From assembly GCF_003666685.1 (NCBI RefSeq), contig NZ_RCIZ01000003.1, positions 496,001 through 560,000 on the forward strand: a DNA stretch of 64,000 nt, given 5' to 3'. Positions within the stretch are counted from its first letter, which is position 1, and every line of letters starts with the position of its first letter. The position numbers and the translations under genes are program-made. The notes below the pieces were generated by a model. That model worked only from the letters and a program-made list of their open reading frames with translations, was not told the DNA's origin and did no database searches. Positions 39,652 through 48,807 of the stretch are shown here, in pieces. Origin of the DNA: Mesorhizobium sp. YM1C-6-2 (GTDB lineage Bacteria > Pseudomonadota > Alphaproteobacteria > Rhizobiales > Rhizobiaceae).

Positions 39652-41073
39652 CTAGGCTGGAACGCGGACGATCACCCGCAGGCCGCCCATCGGGCTGTCG
39701 TCCAGCGTGATGTCGCCGCCATGGCTGCGGGCGATGTCGCGGGCGATGGAAAGCCCGAGCCCGGTGCCGCTTGCATCGAGGTTGCGGGCTTCGTCCAGCC
39801 GCACGAAAGGCTTGAAGACTTCCTCGCGGCTCTCCGGGGGAATGCCAGGGCCGTCGTCGTCGATGAGGACGGTGAGCGAGCCCTTCGTGTGGATCGCTTC
39901 CACCTTGACGTTCCTGGCGTAGCGCAGCGCGTTGCCGACGATGTTGGAAAGCAGGCGGGTGAAAGCCTTCGGACGGACGTGGATCGTCGGGTCGCCGGTC
40001 AGCGACGTCGTCACGGCGCGCTTGCGGAGCTTGGCCTCCTCGGCAAGCGTCTCGAAATAGCCGGCGAGGTCGAAGCGGCCGGGATCTTCCGCGGCCTCGC
40101 CGCGGGCGAAGTCGAGATAGCCTTCCAGCATCGACTGCATGTCGTCGATGTCGCGGTTGAGCGACTCGCGGTCGGGCTTCGATCCGGAGAGCGCCAGCTG
40201 CAGCTTGAAACGGGTGAGGATGGTTCTGAGGTCGTGGCTGACGCCGGACAGCATCGCCGTGCGCTGCTCGATCTGCCGCTCGATGCGCTCGCGCATCTGG
40301 ATGAAGGCGAGGCCGGCGCGCCGCACCTCCTCGGCGCCGCGCGGCCGGAAGTCGGGCGGCATCGGCCGGCCCTTGCCAAAACTCTCCGCCGCCTCGGCGA
40401 GCTTGAGGATCGGCTTGATCTGGTTGCGCAGGAAAGGGATGGCGATCATCAAAAGCACGAGCGACGTGCCGACCATCCAGACGATGAAGATATGCGTATT
40501 CGAAGCGTAGGCCTGGCTGCGCCGGATGAAGGCGCGCAGCACCTTGCCCTCGAGCTGGATGCGGACCTCGAGCACGTCGGAATCGCCGACCGTGTCGATC
40601 CAGAACGGCCGGTTGATCTGCTTGGTGATCTGGGCGGAGAGGATCTGGTCGAGGATGGAGAAGAACGGCTTGCGGCCCGGCGGCGGCAGCGGTTCGGGTG
40701 GCAATATGTCGATCTTCATCGACAGGCGTTCCTGCGCGATGCGGATGACGTTCGAATAGTCCGCGTCGCCGGGATAGGTTTCGATCATGTCGACGATCGC
40801 GGCAAGGTCGCGGGTCGTCGCCGTCGACAGGCGCTGCGTGACCTGCTGCCAGTGGCGTTCCATGAAGACCAGCGTCACCACCGACTGCAGCAGGATCATC
40901 GGGGTGATGACGATGAGCAGCGAGCGGGCATAGAGCCGCTTCGGCATGTAGACGCCGACCACTCGCCAGAAACGGTTCCAGCGCGACGAAACGAAGCCCG
41001 CGGCATGGCGAACCCGGGTGATGACACGGCTGCCCTGCTGCCGGCGCTCGGCCTCTGCCTCGGTGGTCGCCAT
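39652..41073 (-). CDS. EnvZ-type sensor histidine kinase
   Basis: A 473-residue kinase. It has two membrane helices (~48-70 and ~195-215) around a ~125-residue periplasmic sensor, then HAMP, H-box SGVSHDLRTILTRFK (His ~279), N-box LLSNIVGNALRYA, G1 DDGPGIPP and G2 GTGLGLSIARDIARSHGG. It closely resembles EnvZ. The likely cognate OmpR-type regulator lies 1.6 kb away on the same strand, separated by the oppositely oriented cardiolipin synthase. Confidence 0.93.
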   Translation of the reverse strand: MATTEAEAERRQQGSRVITRVRHAAGFVSSRWNRFWRVVGVYMPKRLYARSLLIVITPMILLQSVVTLVFMERHWQQVTQRLSTATTRDLAAIVDMIETYPGDADYSNVIRIAQERLSMKIDILPPEPLPPPGRKPFFSILDQILSAQITKQINRPFWIDTVGDSDVLEVRIQLEGKVLRAFIRRSQAYASNTHIFIVWMVGTSLVLLMIAIPFLRNQIKPILKLAEAAESFGKGRPMPPDFRPRGAEEVRRAGLAFIQMRERIERQIEQRTAMLSGVSHDLRTILTRFKLQLALSGSKPDRESLNRDIDDMQSMLEGYLDFARGEAAEDPGRFDLAGYFETLAEEAKLRKRAVTTSLTGDPTIHVRPKAFTRLLSNIVGNALRYARNVKVEAIHTKGSLTVLIDDDGPGIPPESREEVFKPFVRLDEARNLDASGTGLGLSIARDIARSHGGDITLDDSPMGGLRVIVRVPA

Positions 41074-41253
41074 CGTTCTCCCGTCTGCTGTGGGCCACTC
41101 GTCGGCCGTCGCGTCATTCTAGGGCACATGGGACGGTTCGGAAACCTTCAGCCCGGTTCCGTCCGCTATCACGAACGGATCTAGTGTCTTTCGGGCCAAA
41201 CTATGCGCAAATGCCGGCCGATTCCGCTGCGATGGTTCCGGTCAAGCTTTTAA

Positions 41254-42693
41254 ATGCTCATTCTCGATCACGATTGGCTCAGCATCTACCCCGGGCTCAG
41301 CATCGCCCTGACGCTGGCCGTGATGGCGCGGATCCTGCTCAGGCCGAACCGGGTGCCGGCCTCGCGCATCGCCTGGCTGGTGGTGGTGGGAGCCCTGCCG
41401 CTGGTCGGTATCGTCGCCTATCTCTTGCTTGGCGAGGTGAATATCGGCAGGCGCCGCGTGGCGCGCGTGCGGGCGGTGCTGGCGCAATTGCCGAAATATG
41501 TCGGCGAGGGGAGCGACGAGATCGTTCCGGAGAAGTTCCGGAACCTCTTCCGGCTCGGCCGTTCGGTGAGCGGCTTCTGGCCGGTCGGGGGAAACACCGG
41601 CCGGCTGCTGGCGGATTCCAATGCGGCGATCGACGCCATGGTCGCCGACATCGACGCCTCGAAGGATCACGTCCACCTGCTCTTCTACATCTGGCTGGCC
41701 GACAACAATGGCTGCAAGGTGATCGAGGCGCTGAAGCGGGCCGCGGCGCGCGGGGTCACGTGCCGCGCCATGGTCGATGACATCGGATCGCGGTCGCTGG
41801 TGCGCTCGCCGCACTGGCAGACAATGCGCGAGGCCGGCATCAAGGTGGCGAGCGGGCTGGCGGTCGGCAACCCGCTGCTCAGGATGCTGACCAGCCGCAT
41901 CGATCTCAGGAACCATCGCAAGATCGTCGTCATCGACGGCACGATCACCTATTGCGGCAGCCAGAACTGCGCCGATCCCGAATTCCTGGTCAAGGCGCGT
42001 TATGCGCCGTGGGTGGACGCCATGGTGCGCTTCGAAGGCCCGATCGCGCATCAGAACCAGCTGCTTTTCGCCGGCGACTGGATGGCGGGGGTCAGGGAGG
42101 ATCTCGGCGACCTGCTGAAGCCACCCGTGGCGCGCGGCGCAAGCGACATGCCAGCCCAAGTCATCGGCACCGGGCCGACGGTGCGCTATTCGGCCATGCA
42201 GGAGGTGTTCCAGTCGCTGCTGTTCGCCGCCCGCCGGGAGATCGTGGTCACCACGCCCTACTACGTTCCGGACGACTCGCTGCAGACCGCGCTCTGCGCC
42301 AGCGCCTATCGCGGCGTCGACACGACCATCATCTTCCCGGCGCGCAACGATTCCTGGATCGTCGGCTGGGCGAGCCGCAGCTATTACGCCGACCTGCTCG
42401 CCGCCGGCGTGAAGATCTACGAATATGAGGGCGGTCTGCTACACACCAAGTCACTGACGATCGACGGCGAGCTGCTGCTGATCGGCTCCGCCAACATGGA
42501 TCGCCGCAGCCTCGAGCTGAACTACGAGAACAACATCCTCGTCCACGATCCCGACCTGACCGAAGCCATGCGCACCCGCCAGCGCGAATATATCGAACGG
42601 TCGAAGGAGATAACCGTCGGTCAGGTCGCGCGCTGGTCGATGCCGCGCCGGCTGGTGAACAACACGGCGGCCATCCTCGGCCCGCTGTTCTGA
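41254..42693 (+). CDS. cls: Cardiolipin synthase (phospholipase D family)
   Basis: A 479-residue PLD-family enzyme with two N-terminal membrane helices (residues ~10-60) and two HKD motifs: NHRKIVVIDGTITYCGSQNC (His-x-Lys-x4-Asp) and LHTKSLTIDGELLLIGSANM. These joint sites condense phosphatidylglycerols to cardiolipin. It stands on the plus strand between the histidine kinase and response regulator genes, both leftward, and may be an insertion into a formerly contiguous pair. Confidence 0.92.
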   Translation: MLILDHDWLSIYPGLSIALTLAVMARILLRPNRVPASRIAWLVVVGALPLVGIVAYLLLGEVNIGRRRVARVRAVLAQLPKYVGEGSDEIVPEKFRNLFRLGRSVSGFWPVGGNTGRLLADSNAAIDAMVADIDASKDHVHLLFYIWLADNNGCKVIEALKRAAARGVTCRAMVDDIGSRSLVRSPHWQTMREAGIKVASGLAVGNPLLRMLTSRIDLRNHRKIVVIDGTITYCGSQNCADPEFLVKARYAPWVDAMVRFEGPIAHQNQLLFAGDWMAGVREDLGDLLKPPVARGASDMPAQVIGTGPTVRYSAMQEVFQSLLFAARREIVVTTPYYVPDDSLQTALCASAYRGVDTTIIFPARNDSWIVGWASRSYYADLLAAGVKIYEYEGGLLHTKSLTIDGELLLIGSANMDRRSLELNYENNILVHDPDLTEAMRTRQREYIERSKEITVGQVARWSMPRRLVNNTAAILGPLF

Positions 42694-42718
42694 CCGGGAA
42701 CGGCGACTACTTAGCCGG

Positions 42719-43438
42719 CTATTCGATGCTCAGCCGGTAGCCGATGCCGCGCACCGTCTGCAGCCAGACCGGGTTGGACGGATCGCGTTCGATCTTGCGG
42801 CGCAGCCGGTTGATCTGGACGTCGATGGTGCGTTCGCCGACGTCGGATTCGCCGGCGACGAGCTCGTGGCGGGGGATCGTCTCGCCGGCGCGGCCGGCGA
42901 AGATCGCCAGGATTTCCTGCTCGCGGTCGGTGAGCTTCAGTGGCTCGCCGCCGCGCTTGAGCTCGCGGCGCGCGATCTGGAAGGTGTAGGGACCGAAAAC
43001 CAGCTGCTCGACCTTCGGCGTGGCGGCCGGCCCGCCGCGGCGCAGTATGTTGTTGATGCGCAGGATGAGCTCGCGCGGATCGAAGGGTTTCGGCAGATAG
43101 TCGTCGGCGCCCGCCTCCAGGCCGGCGATGCGGCTGTCGGTCTCCGACAGCGCCGTCAGCATCAGGATCGGCACGTCCTTCTGCGCGCGCAGCGCCTTCG
43201 TCAGGTCGACGCCGTTCTCGCCGGGCATCATGACGTCGATGACGAGGAGATCGAAGTCGAGCCCTTCCAGCCTGCGGCGCGCCTCGGCGGCGTTGCCGGC
43301 CACCGTCACGCGAAAACCGTTCTCGGTGAGGTACTGCTTCAGAAGGTTGCGGATGCGGGTGTCGTCGTCGACGACCAGCAGATGCGGCGCGTCGTCGCCC
43401 GGTGCTGCCGGGAGGTTCGTCCTGTCACTGGTCTCCAT
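42719..43438 (-). CDS. OmpR-family response regulator
   Basis: A 239-residue regulator. Receiver domain: acidic pocket VVDDD (25-26), phospho-acceptor DLLVIDVMMPGENG (Asp ~68), Thr in ILMLTALSE and Lys in DYLPKPFDP. The C-terminal winged helix ends VGERTIDVQINRLRRKIERD and VRGIGYRL. The ORF overlaps the marR stop by 14 bp, so the two are co-transcribed. The EnvZ-type kinase at 39652-41073 is its probable partner. Confidence 0.94.
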   Translation of the reverse strand: METSDRTNLPAAPGDDAPHLLVVDDDTRIRNLLKQYLTENGFRVTVAGNAAEARRRLEGLDFDLLVIDVMMPGENGVDLTKALRAQKDVPILMLTALSETDSRIAGLEAGADDYLPKPFDPRELILRINNILRRGGPAATPKVEQLVFGPYTFQIARRELKRGGEPLKLTDREQEILAIFAGRAGETIPRHELVAGESDVGERTIDVQINRLRRKIERDPSNPVWLQTVRGIGYRLSIE

Positions 43439-43964
43439 TGCCTTTTCCTGCGATTTTTCCGGCGCCGTTCGCCGGCAGATTGTCGATCTGCGTCCTGAGT
43501 TCCGGGTTGACCATCGCCTTCAGGAACCGCTCAACCGCCGATCGGTCCCCGGCGCTCGCCCCTTCCAATGCATCATGGATGCGGCGCGACTGTGGCCTTG
43601 CGAGGGCAAGCGCCAGCGCGCGGCCCTTGGCCGTCGGGTACAGTTCGCGCTGCCTGCGGTCGCGCGGACCCTGGACCTGGACGATATGGCCGGTGTCGAT
43701 CAGCTGCTTGAGCACCCGCGCGAGGCTCTGCTTGGTGATCTTCAGCACGTCGAGGAGTTCCGCCACCGTCAGGCCGGGCATGCGGTTGACGAAGTGCAGA
43801 ACGCGATGGTGCGCGCGGCCGAAACCATAGTCGGCAAGGATCTGGTCCGGGTCCGAGGTGAAGTCCCGATAGGCGAAAAAGAACAGCTCGATGATCGAAA
43901 GATCGATCCCGTCATCGCTTGTGATGGCTGTCCTGATGGGTTTTTCGGCGCCGCCGTCAGCCAT
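43425..43964 (-). CDS. MarR-family transcriptional regulator
   Basis: A 179-residue MarR protein. Winged-helix region GFGRAHHRVLHFVNRMPGLT, VAELLDVLKITKQSLARVLK and wing GPRDRRQRELYPTAKGRALA. ATG 43964 has an AGGA site and gives the family N-terminus (MADGGAEKPIRT); a TTG start at 44021 is less likely. It overlaps the response regulator and is divergent from ilvE, so it may control either. Confidence 0.9.
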   Translation of the reverse strand: MADGGAEKPIRTAITSDDGIDLSIIELFFFAYRDFTSDPDQILADYGFGRAHHRVLHFVNRMPGLTVAELLDVLKITKQSLARVLKQLIDTGHIVQVQGPRDRRQRELYPTAKGRALALALARPQSRRIHDALEGASAGDRSAVERFLKAMVNPELRTQIDNLPANGAGKIAGKGNGDQ

Positions 43965-44001
43965 TCCGAATCCTGTGCTCTCCAAAAATACGTCAGCACT
44001 G

Positions 44002-44028
44002 TTGACATAGTTTTGGCCCAATGATAAT
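44002..44028 (+). promoter_or_regulatory. Possible promoter for ilvE
   Basis: TTGACA (44002-44007) is followed, after 15 bp, by GATAAT (44023-44028) on the plus strand. It would start transcription about 180 bases before ilvE. The region is shared with the divergent marR gene and could hold a MarR site. Spacing is short, so this is tentative. Confidence 0.35.
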
Positions 44029-44214
44029 TTTTGCCAAGCTTTTCGGCGGATTGCGAACGAAAAGGCAAGCCAGCTCCGGTTTTTCCGGAACTTCCTTCAA
44101 TTTGCCTTCAAGTCCCTATGCGCCTAGGTTTGGCCTCGCATTTGAGCTATGTGCCCGGCTGGAATCGATAGATCAACGACAGAGTGGGCGCCGTCCCACG
44201 GGAGGTTTTACCCT

Positions 44215-45108
44215 ATGGCATCCGTTTCCTTCGACAAGCTCGACGGGTTCATCTGGATGAACGGCGAATTCGTCAACTGGGCCGACGCTAAGGTTCACGT
44301 TCTGACGCACGGGCTTCACTATGCCAGCGCCGTGTTCGAAGGCGAGCGCGCCTATGGCGGCGAGATATTCAAGCTCACCGAGCACACCGAGCGACTGCAC
44401 GAATCCGCCCGCATCCTCGGCTTCAAGATTCCCTACAGCGTGGCCGAGCTCGACGATGCGTGCCGCGAGCTGCTCAAGAAGCAGGGCTTCAAGGACGCCT
44501 ATGTGCGCCCGATCGCCTGGCGCGGCAGCGAGCAGATGGGCGTGTCGGCGCAGAACAACCGCATCAATTGCGCGATCGCCATCTGGCAGTGGCCGAGCTA
44601 CTTCGACCCGGCGCAGAAGCTGAAGGGCATCCGCCTCGACATCGCCGAGTACCGCCGGCCCGATCCGCGCACGGCGCCGTCGAAATCGAAGGCCGCCGGC
44701 CTCTACATGATCTGCACCATCTCCAAGCATGCGGCGGAAGCGAAGGGCTATGCCGACGCGCTGATGTACGACTGGCGCGGCCAGATCGCCGAGGCGACCG
44801 GCGCCAACGTGTTCTTCGTCAAGGACGGCAAGATCCACACGCCGAAGCCCGACTGCTTCCTCGACGGCATCACCCGCCGCACCGCGATCGACCTCGCCAA
44901 GCGGCGCGGCATCGAGGTCATCGAACGGGCGATCATGCCGGAGGAGATGGAAGGCTTTGAACAGTGCTTCCTGACCGGCACCGCCGCCGAGGTGACCCCG
45001 GTCTCCGAGATCGGTCCGTACAAGTTCACGGTCGGCAAGATCGCCGAGACGCTGATGAACGACTATTCGGCCGAAGTGCAGCCGAAGCACGCGATCGCAG
45101 CCGAATAG
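44215..45108 (+). CDS. ilvE: Branched-chain amino acid aminotransferase
   Basis: A 297-residue class IV aminotransferase converting 2-oxo acids to Ile, Leu and Val. FIWMNGEFVNWADAKVHVLT opens it, followed by HGLHYASAVFEGERAYGG, the PLP Lys region PSKSKAAGLYMICTISKHAA and GQIAEATGANVFFVKDG. A GGGAGG site precedes ATG 44215. A terminator follows at 45135. Confidence 0.95.
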   Translation: MASVSFDKLDGFIWMNGEFVNWADAKVHVLTHGLHYASAVFEGERAYGGEIFKLTEHTERLHESARILGFKIPYSVAELDDACRELLKKQGFKDAYVRPIAWRGSEQMGVSAQNNRINCAIAIWQWPSYFDPAQKLKGIRLDIAEYRRPDPRTAPSKSKAAGLYMICTISKHAAEAKGYADALMYDWRGQIAEATGANVFFVKDGKIHTPKPDCFLDGITRRTAIDLAKRRGIEVIERAIMPEEMEGFEQCFLTGTAAEVTPVSEIGPYKFTVGKIAETLMNDYSAEVQPKHAIAAE

Positions 45109-45134
45109 GTTTTTCCTTCGGACGCAGCGGATTG

Positions 45135-45163
45135 CAGGCGGCCAACGGCCGCCTGTTTCCTTT
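45135..45163 (+). terminator. Terminator after ilvE
   Basis: CAGGCGGCC (45135-45143) pairs perfectly with GGCCGCCTG (45147-45155) around AAC, followed by TTTCCTTT. It should end the ilvE transcript. Confidence 0.8.
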
Positions 45164-45251
45164 ACGGCATCTCTGTTTGACTTTCGCTGGAATGGGCGTC
45201 TGATTGACGAGCCGATTCGTACGAGGTCGGCTTCCTTGGAGGGAAACACAG

Positions 45252-45536
45252 ATGGAAACTCTTCTTCCGATCATTGTGCAGGTGATCACCGGCGTCATCG
45301 GCGGCCAGGCGGTGGGCGCGGCGCTCAAAAACGCGGCCATGGGCCAGTTGCCCAAGATCCTCAGCGGCGCGGTCGGCGGTCTGGCCGGCGGCCAGATCCT
45401 GGGAAGCCTGATGGGTGACCCCGCCACCGCCGGCGCGCTTGGCGGAATGCTCGGCGATGCGGTGGGCGGCGTCGGCGGCGGCGCCATCCTGACGGCGATC
45501 GTCGGTGCGGTCATGGGCGCGATGAAGAAGGCGTAG
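45252..45536 (+). CDS. Small glycine-rich membrane-like protein
   Basis: A 94-residue hydrophobic protein (METLLPIIVQVITGVIGGQA) almost wholly Gly/Ala-rich with GxxxG spacing in repeats such as GGLAGGQILGSL and GGMLGDAVGGVGGG, suggesting glycine-zipper packing in a membrane. A GGAGGG site lies 9 bases before the ATG. Similar small proteins are common in rhizobia; no function is known. A strong terminator follows. Confidence 0.72.
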   Translation: METLLPIIVQVITGVIGGQAVGAALKNAAMGQLPKILSGAVGGLAGGQILGSLMGDPATAGALGGMLGDAVGGVGGGAILTAIVGAVMGAMKKA

Positions 45537-45556
45537 CCGGCGGCCACCCGGTTCCG

Positions 45557-45589
45557 AACGGGCGGCCTTGTGCCGCCCGTTTCGTTTTT
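45557..45589 (+). terminator. Terminator after glycine-rich protein
   Basis: AACGGGCGGC (45557-45566) pairs with GCCGCCCGTT (45572-45581) around CTTGT, followed by TCGTTTTT. Confidence 0.88.
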
Positions 45590-45613
45590 GCAGCGACGCG
45601 GCTTCCGTGCCCG

Positions 45614-46606
45614 CTAGGCGACGATCTCCGGTTTGTCTCCATGCACCCGCTTTTTGGCCCGCGCTGCCGCTTCCGCCAGCAATTCGGGCCTTGTATTGCC
45701 GCCGGTGATGATCGTCGCGACCTTGAGGGTGCGAAACATCTCTCCATTGCGCAGGATAGCGGCAACACCTGCCGCGCCGGAGGGTTCGGCCACCAGACTC
45801 GCTTCCCGCAGCAGCAATGCCATCGCGTCGACCAGCGCATCCTCTTCGACCTCGATGATGTCGTCGATAACCGCCGCGACGGCGTTGATGGACGACGCGA
45901 TCGGCGTGTCGATCGCCATGCCGTCAGCGATCGTCCGTGGCGTGGCGCTCACCGGTTTGCGCTGGGCGAGCGACTTACGCATCGCCGGAGCGCTTTTCGC
46001 CGTCACGCCGATCACCCGGGTACCCGGCGAGGTTGCCTTGATCCAGGACCCGATACCGGTGATCAGCGCCCCATCGCCGATCTGCACCAGCACCGCGTCG
46101 AGCACCCCGGCTTGCCTGATGATCTCCATGCCGATCGTGCCGGCCCCCGCGGCGATTTCCGGATGGTCGCCGTCCTCGATGTAGAACGCGCCCATCGCGA
46201 CCGCTGCCTGCCGCGCCGCCGCCTTGAAATCCTCGCCGACCGGCACCAGCCGCACCTCGGCGCCAAGCCGTTGCATCGCGGCCAGCTTGCCTGGGTTGAT
46301 GTCGTCCGCTGAAAAGATCGTCGAGCGGATGCCGCGCCTGGTCGCCGCGCGGGCAACGCCCTGGCCGAAATTGCCGCTGGACGTGGTGACCACATGCGCG
46401 GGCTTGCTGTGCAGCGAAGCCATCAGCGCTTCGGTGCCGCGTCCCTTGAACGAGCGTATCGGGTTCAGCGTCTCGACCTTCAGCGCGACCTTGCAGCCGA
46501 GCTGTTCGTCGATGGTCTCCTGTTGCACCAGCGGCGAGTCGAGGAAGACGGGGTCGATGAGGGCGCGGGCTCCGGCGATGTCGGCTTCTATTATTGGCGT
46601 GGTCAC
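45614..46606 (-). CDS. Fold-type II PLP enzyme, threonine dehydratase-like
   Basis: A 330-residue Ser/Thr dehydratase-like PLP enzyme. The Schiff-base Lys is in NPIRSFKGRGTEAL, with TTSSGNFGQGVARAA binding PLP and the glycine-rich GAGTIGMEI segment for the phosphate. It lacks the regulatory ACT domain. It probably deaminates Ser, Thr or a related hydroxy amino acid. A divergent Lrp-type gene lies 125 bp away and is its likely regulator. Confidence 0.88.
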   Translation of the reverse strand: MTTPIIEADIAGARALIDPVFLDSPLVQQETIDEQLGCKVALKVETLNPIRSFKGRGTEALMASLHSKPAHVVTTSSGNFGQGVARAATRRGIRSTIFSADDINPGKLAAMQRLGAEVRLVPVGEDFKAAARQAAVAMGAFYIEDGDHPEIAAGAGTIGMEIIRQAGVLDAVLVQIGDGALITGIGSWIKATSPGTRVIGVTAKSAPAMRKSLAQRKPVSATPRTIADGMAIDTPIASSINAVAAVIDDIIEVEEDALVDAMALLLREASLVAEPSGAAGVAAILRNGEMFRTLKVATIITGGNTRPELLAEAAARAKKRVHGDKPEIVA

Positions 46607-46731
46607 GGCGTTGCTCCGCGGTGGTGTCTGGGATGACGCTGTTGTAGCCTCCTTGATGCGCGGCCGGGCGGCGTCTTTCGATCGTTTGCCGCCTTTTTGT
46701 TGCGCAATCGCGCCCTCTCACGCGAGTTCTT

Positions 46732-47220
46732 ATGATTATTAAGGCCACCCTCGATTCCACCGATCGCATCCTGCTTGACGCGCTGCAGCGCGATGCAAGG
46801 GTCAAGATGGAGGCGCTTGCGGAACAGGTCGGATTGTCCGCCTCGGCGGTCCAGCGCCGCATTGTGCGCCTGCGCGAAACTGGCGTGATCGCCGGGGAAT
46901 CCGTCGTTCTCGATCCGAAAGCGGCCGGCAACCGGGTCACCGTCATCGTCGAGCTGATGCTGGAACGCGAGCGGTCGGCATTGACGGAAGGGCTGATGCG
47001 CTGGCTCGTGGCTGCGCAGGAGGTGCAATCGGCCTGGGGCGTCACCGGCGATACCGATTTCGTCCTGGTGGTCACCGCGCCGGACCTCGAAAGCTACGAG
47101 CGATTCACCCGGCGGATGATGGACGAGAACGAAGTCATCCGCGAATTCCGCAGCAGCGTCGCGCTCAACAGGCTGAAGCATTCGCTGTTCGTGCCGATGC
47201 TGGCTGGGGACGCTGACTGA
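46732..47220 (+). CDS. Lrp/AsnC-family regulator
   Basis: A 162-residue Lrp-type regulator. N-terminal HTH (LDSTDRILLDALQRDARVKM, LAEQVGLSASAVQRRIVRLR) is joined to an effector-binding RAM domain (VTVIVELMLERERSALTEGL, WGVTGDTDFVLVVTAPDLES). It is divergent from the dehydratase and probably controls it in response to an amino acid. Confidence 0.92.
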   Translation: MIIKATLDSTDRILLDALQRDARVKMEALAEQVGLSASAVQRRIVRLRETGVIAGESVVLDPKAAGNRVTVIVELMLERERSALTEGLMRWLVAAQEVQSAWGVTGDTDFVLVVTAPDLESYERFTRRMMDENEVIREFRSSVALNRLKHSLFVPMLAGDAD

Positions 47221-47310
47221 GTGGTCGCAGCCCACGCGCATCGCGTGGGTGGACGCGGCAGTTGACCGCCTCTATGTGACAGCCGACACGACAGACGAGG
47301 CAAGGTGGTC

Positions 47311-47952
47311 ATGGGCGAACTCAATGCCGGCATAGTTCCGGTCACCCCGTTCCAGCAGAACTGCACGATCCTGTTCGACACGGACGACAGGACCGGCGTG
47401 GTGGTCGATCCCGGCGGCGATGTCGACCAGATCCTCGCTGTGCTTGAGAAGAACAGCATCAAGCCGACGGCGATCTGGCTGACGCATGGCCATATCGACC
47501 ACGCCGGCGGCGCCATGGAATTGAAGGAAGCGCTCGGCGTCGAGATCATCGGCCCGCACGAGGCCGACAAGCCGCTGCTCGACAACATCGAAAACCAGGC
47601 GAAGCGCTTCGGCGTGGCCGACGCGGTGCGCAACTGCGTCCCCGACCGGTTCCTCGTCGAGGGCGACACGGTGTCGTTCGGAGGGCATGTGTTCGAGGTG
47701 CTGCATTGCCCCGGCCATGCGCCGGGCCATGTCGTGTACTACAACCGCGCCGCCCAGTTCGCGCATGTCGGCGACGTGCTGTTCCACGGCTCGATCGGGC
47801 GCACCGATCTGCCGGGCGGCGACCATCAAGCGCTCATCCGCTCGATCAAGGAAAAGCTGCTGCCGCTCGGCGACGAGATCGGCTTCATCTGCGGCCACGG
47901 ACCGGGCGGCCGTTTCGGCGAAGAGCGCCGCAGCAATCCCTTTCTCGTCTGA
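47311..47952 (+). CDS. Glyoxalase II-like metallo-hydrolase
   Basis: A 213-residue metallo-beta-lactamase-fold hydrolase. The Zn motif is WLTHGHIDHAGGAMELKEAL (HxHxDH), followed by HCPGHAPGHVVYY, HVGDVLFHGSIGR with the bridging Asp and ICGHGPGGRFGEER. It resembles short GloB-like enzymes; the substrate is not determined. ATG 47311 is chosen (MGELNAGIVPVT), not the in-frame GTG two codons upstream. Confidence 0.88.
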   Translation: MGELNAGIVPVTPFQQNCTILFDTDDRTGVVVDPGGDVDQILAVLEKNSIKPTAIWLTHGHIDHAGGAMELKEALGVEIIGPHEADKPLLDNIENQAKRFGVADAVRNCVPDRFLVEGDTVSFGGHVFEVLHCPGHAPGHVVYYNRAAQFAHVGDVLFHGSIGRTDLPGGDHQALIRSIKEKLLPLGDEIGFICGHGPGGRFGEERRSNPFLV

Positions 47953-47959
47953 CGGCCGA

Positions 47960-48000
47960 AAAGAGAAGCGGCGCGAGCCTTTCGGGCCCGCGCCGCGCGA
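47960..48000 (-). terminator. Terminator of BA14K gene
   Basis: On the minus strand GCGGCGCG...CGCGCCGC (47968-47975 with 47989-47996) forms a long interrupted GC stem, closed by GGGCCCGAAAGGCT-type bases, followed by TTCTCTTTTC. It lies just downstream of the BA14K gene and faces the preceding MBL gene. Confidence 0.7.
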
Positions 48001-48014
48001 TATGGTGCCGGCAA

Positions 48015-48419
48015 TCAGTTGGCGACGCAGAAGCGCTCCTGCCCGTCATAGCCGACGAAGGTGCCGGAACGCGGGTTGAAGCTGCGGTAGCGGTTGGAGC
48101 AGTAATCGTACCATTCCGCGCTCCACGGCTCGAAGCCGCCGGCGTATTCGTCATACACCCTTCTTGGATACGCGCGCACGGGCTCGCGGTAGGGCGGGTC
48201 GTAGTAGACCGGCTCGGACCGTGAGGTGAGGCCGACCGCGAGGGCGCCTGCCGCGAGGCCAAGCACGCCTGCAGCCACCAGGTCGCCGCTGTTGGAATAG
48301 TGGCGATCGTAATGCCGGTGCCGCCAGTAGCGGTCGCCGGCATTGGCGGCGGGCAGGGTTGCCAGCGTCGTGGCGGCGACAGCAGCCGACAGGACCGCCG
48401 TCTTGAGATATCGGTTCAT
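48015..48419 (-). CDS. BA14K family exported protein
   Basis: A 134-residue protein with a signal peptide (cut near PAANAGDR), an RHRHYDRHY basic patch, a short hydrophobic stretch (LVAAGVLGLAAGALAVGL) and the conserved C-terminal BA14K motif WSAEWYDYCSNRYRSFNPRS and GTFVGYDGQERFCVAN. Brucella BA14K is immunoreactive and lectin-like; function here is unknown. It is a typical Hyphomicrobiales protein. Confidence 0.9.
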   Translation of the reverse strand: MNRYLKTAVLSAAVAATTLATLPAANAGDRYWRHRHYDRHYSNSGDLVAAGVLGLAAGALAVGLTSRSEPVYYDPPYREPVRAYPRRVYDEYAGGFEPWSAEWYDYCSNRYRSFNPRSGTFVGYDGQERFCVAN

Positions 48420-48594
48420 CTTCGTCTCCTTCGCGCCGGCCCGCCTCGAAAGCAGAGCTGGTCATTGCGAAGAGAATAGGGCGGTGGCGATGAACGCTGG
48501 CTGAACGCCGGCAGGACGGCGCAGCAACGCAAGGAGCGTTGTCCTTGCGCAGTCCTTCCAAACGCCGGCCGTGAGACGGCGGGCGTCGCGGAGA

Positions 48595-48807
48595 TCAGAG
48601 TACGGTGAGATTCACCGCTTTCGGGCCCTTGCCCCGCTTGTCCGGTTCGGTGTCGAAACTGACTTTCTGTCCGTCCTCGAGCCCGGGAAGGCCAGAAGCC
48701 TGCACCGCTGAAATATGGACGAATACGTCTTTCTCTCCGCCTTCCGGCGTGATGAAGCCGAAGCCCTTTGCGTGGTTGAAGAACTTGACTGTGCCGGTCT
48801 GCGGCAT
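48595..48807 (-). CDS. Cold-shock domain protein 1
   Basis: A 70-residue CspA-type protein. RNP1 [11 protein letters not shown] and RNP2 VFVHISAV lie in the usual OB fold ([20 protein letters not shown] at the start). It binds single-stranded nucleic acid. Longer frames to 48855 are not coding. About 160 bp upstream a block (48968-48993) is shared with the second csp gene. It may have a long leader. Confidence 0.93.
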   Translation of the reverse strand: MPQTGTVKFFNHAKGFGFITPEGGEKDVFVHISAVQASGLPGLEDGQKVSFDTEPDKRGKGPKAVNLTVL

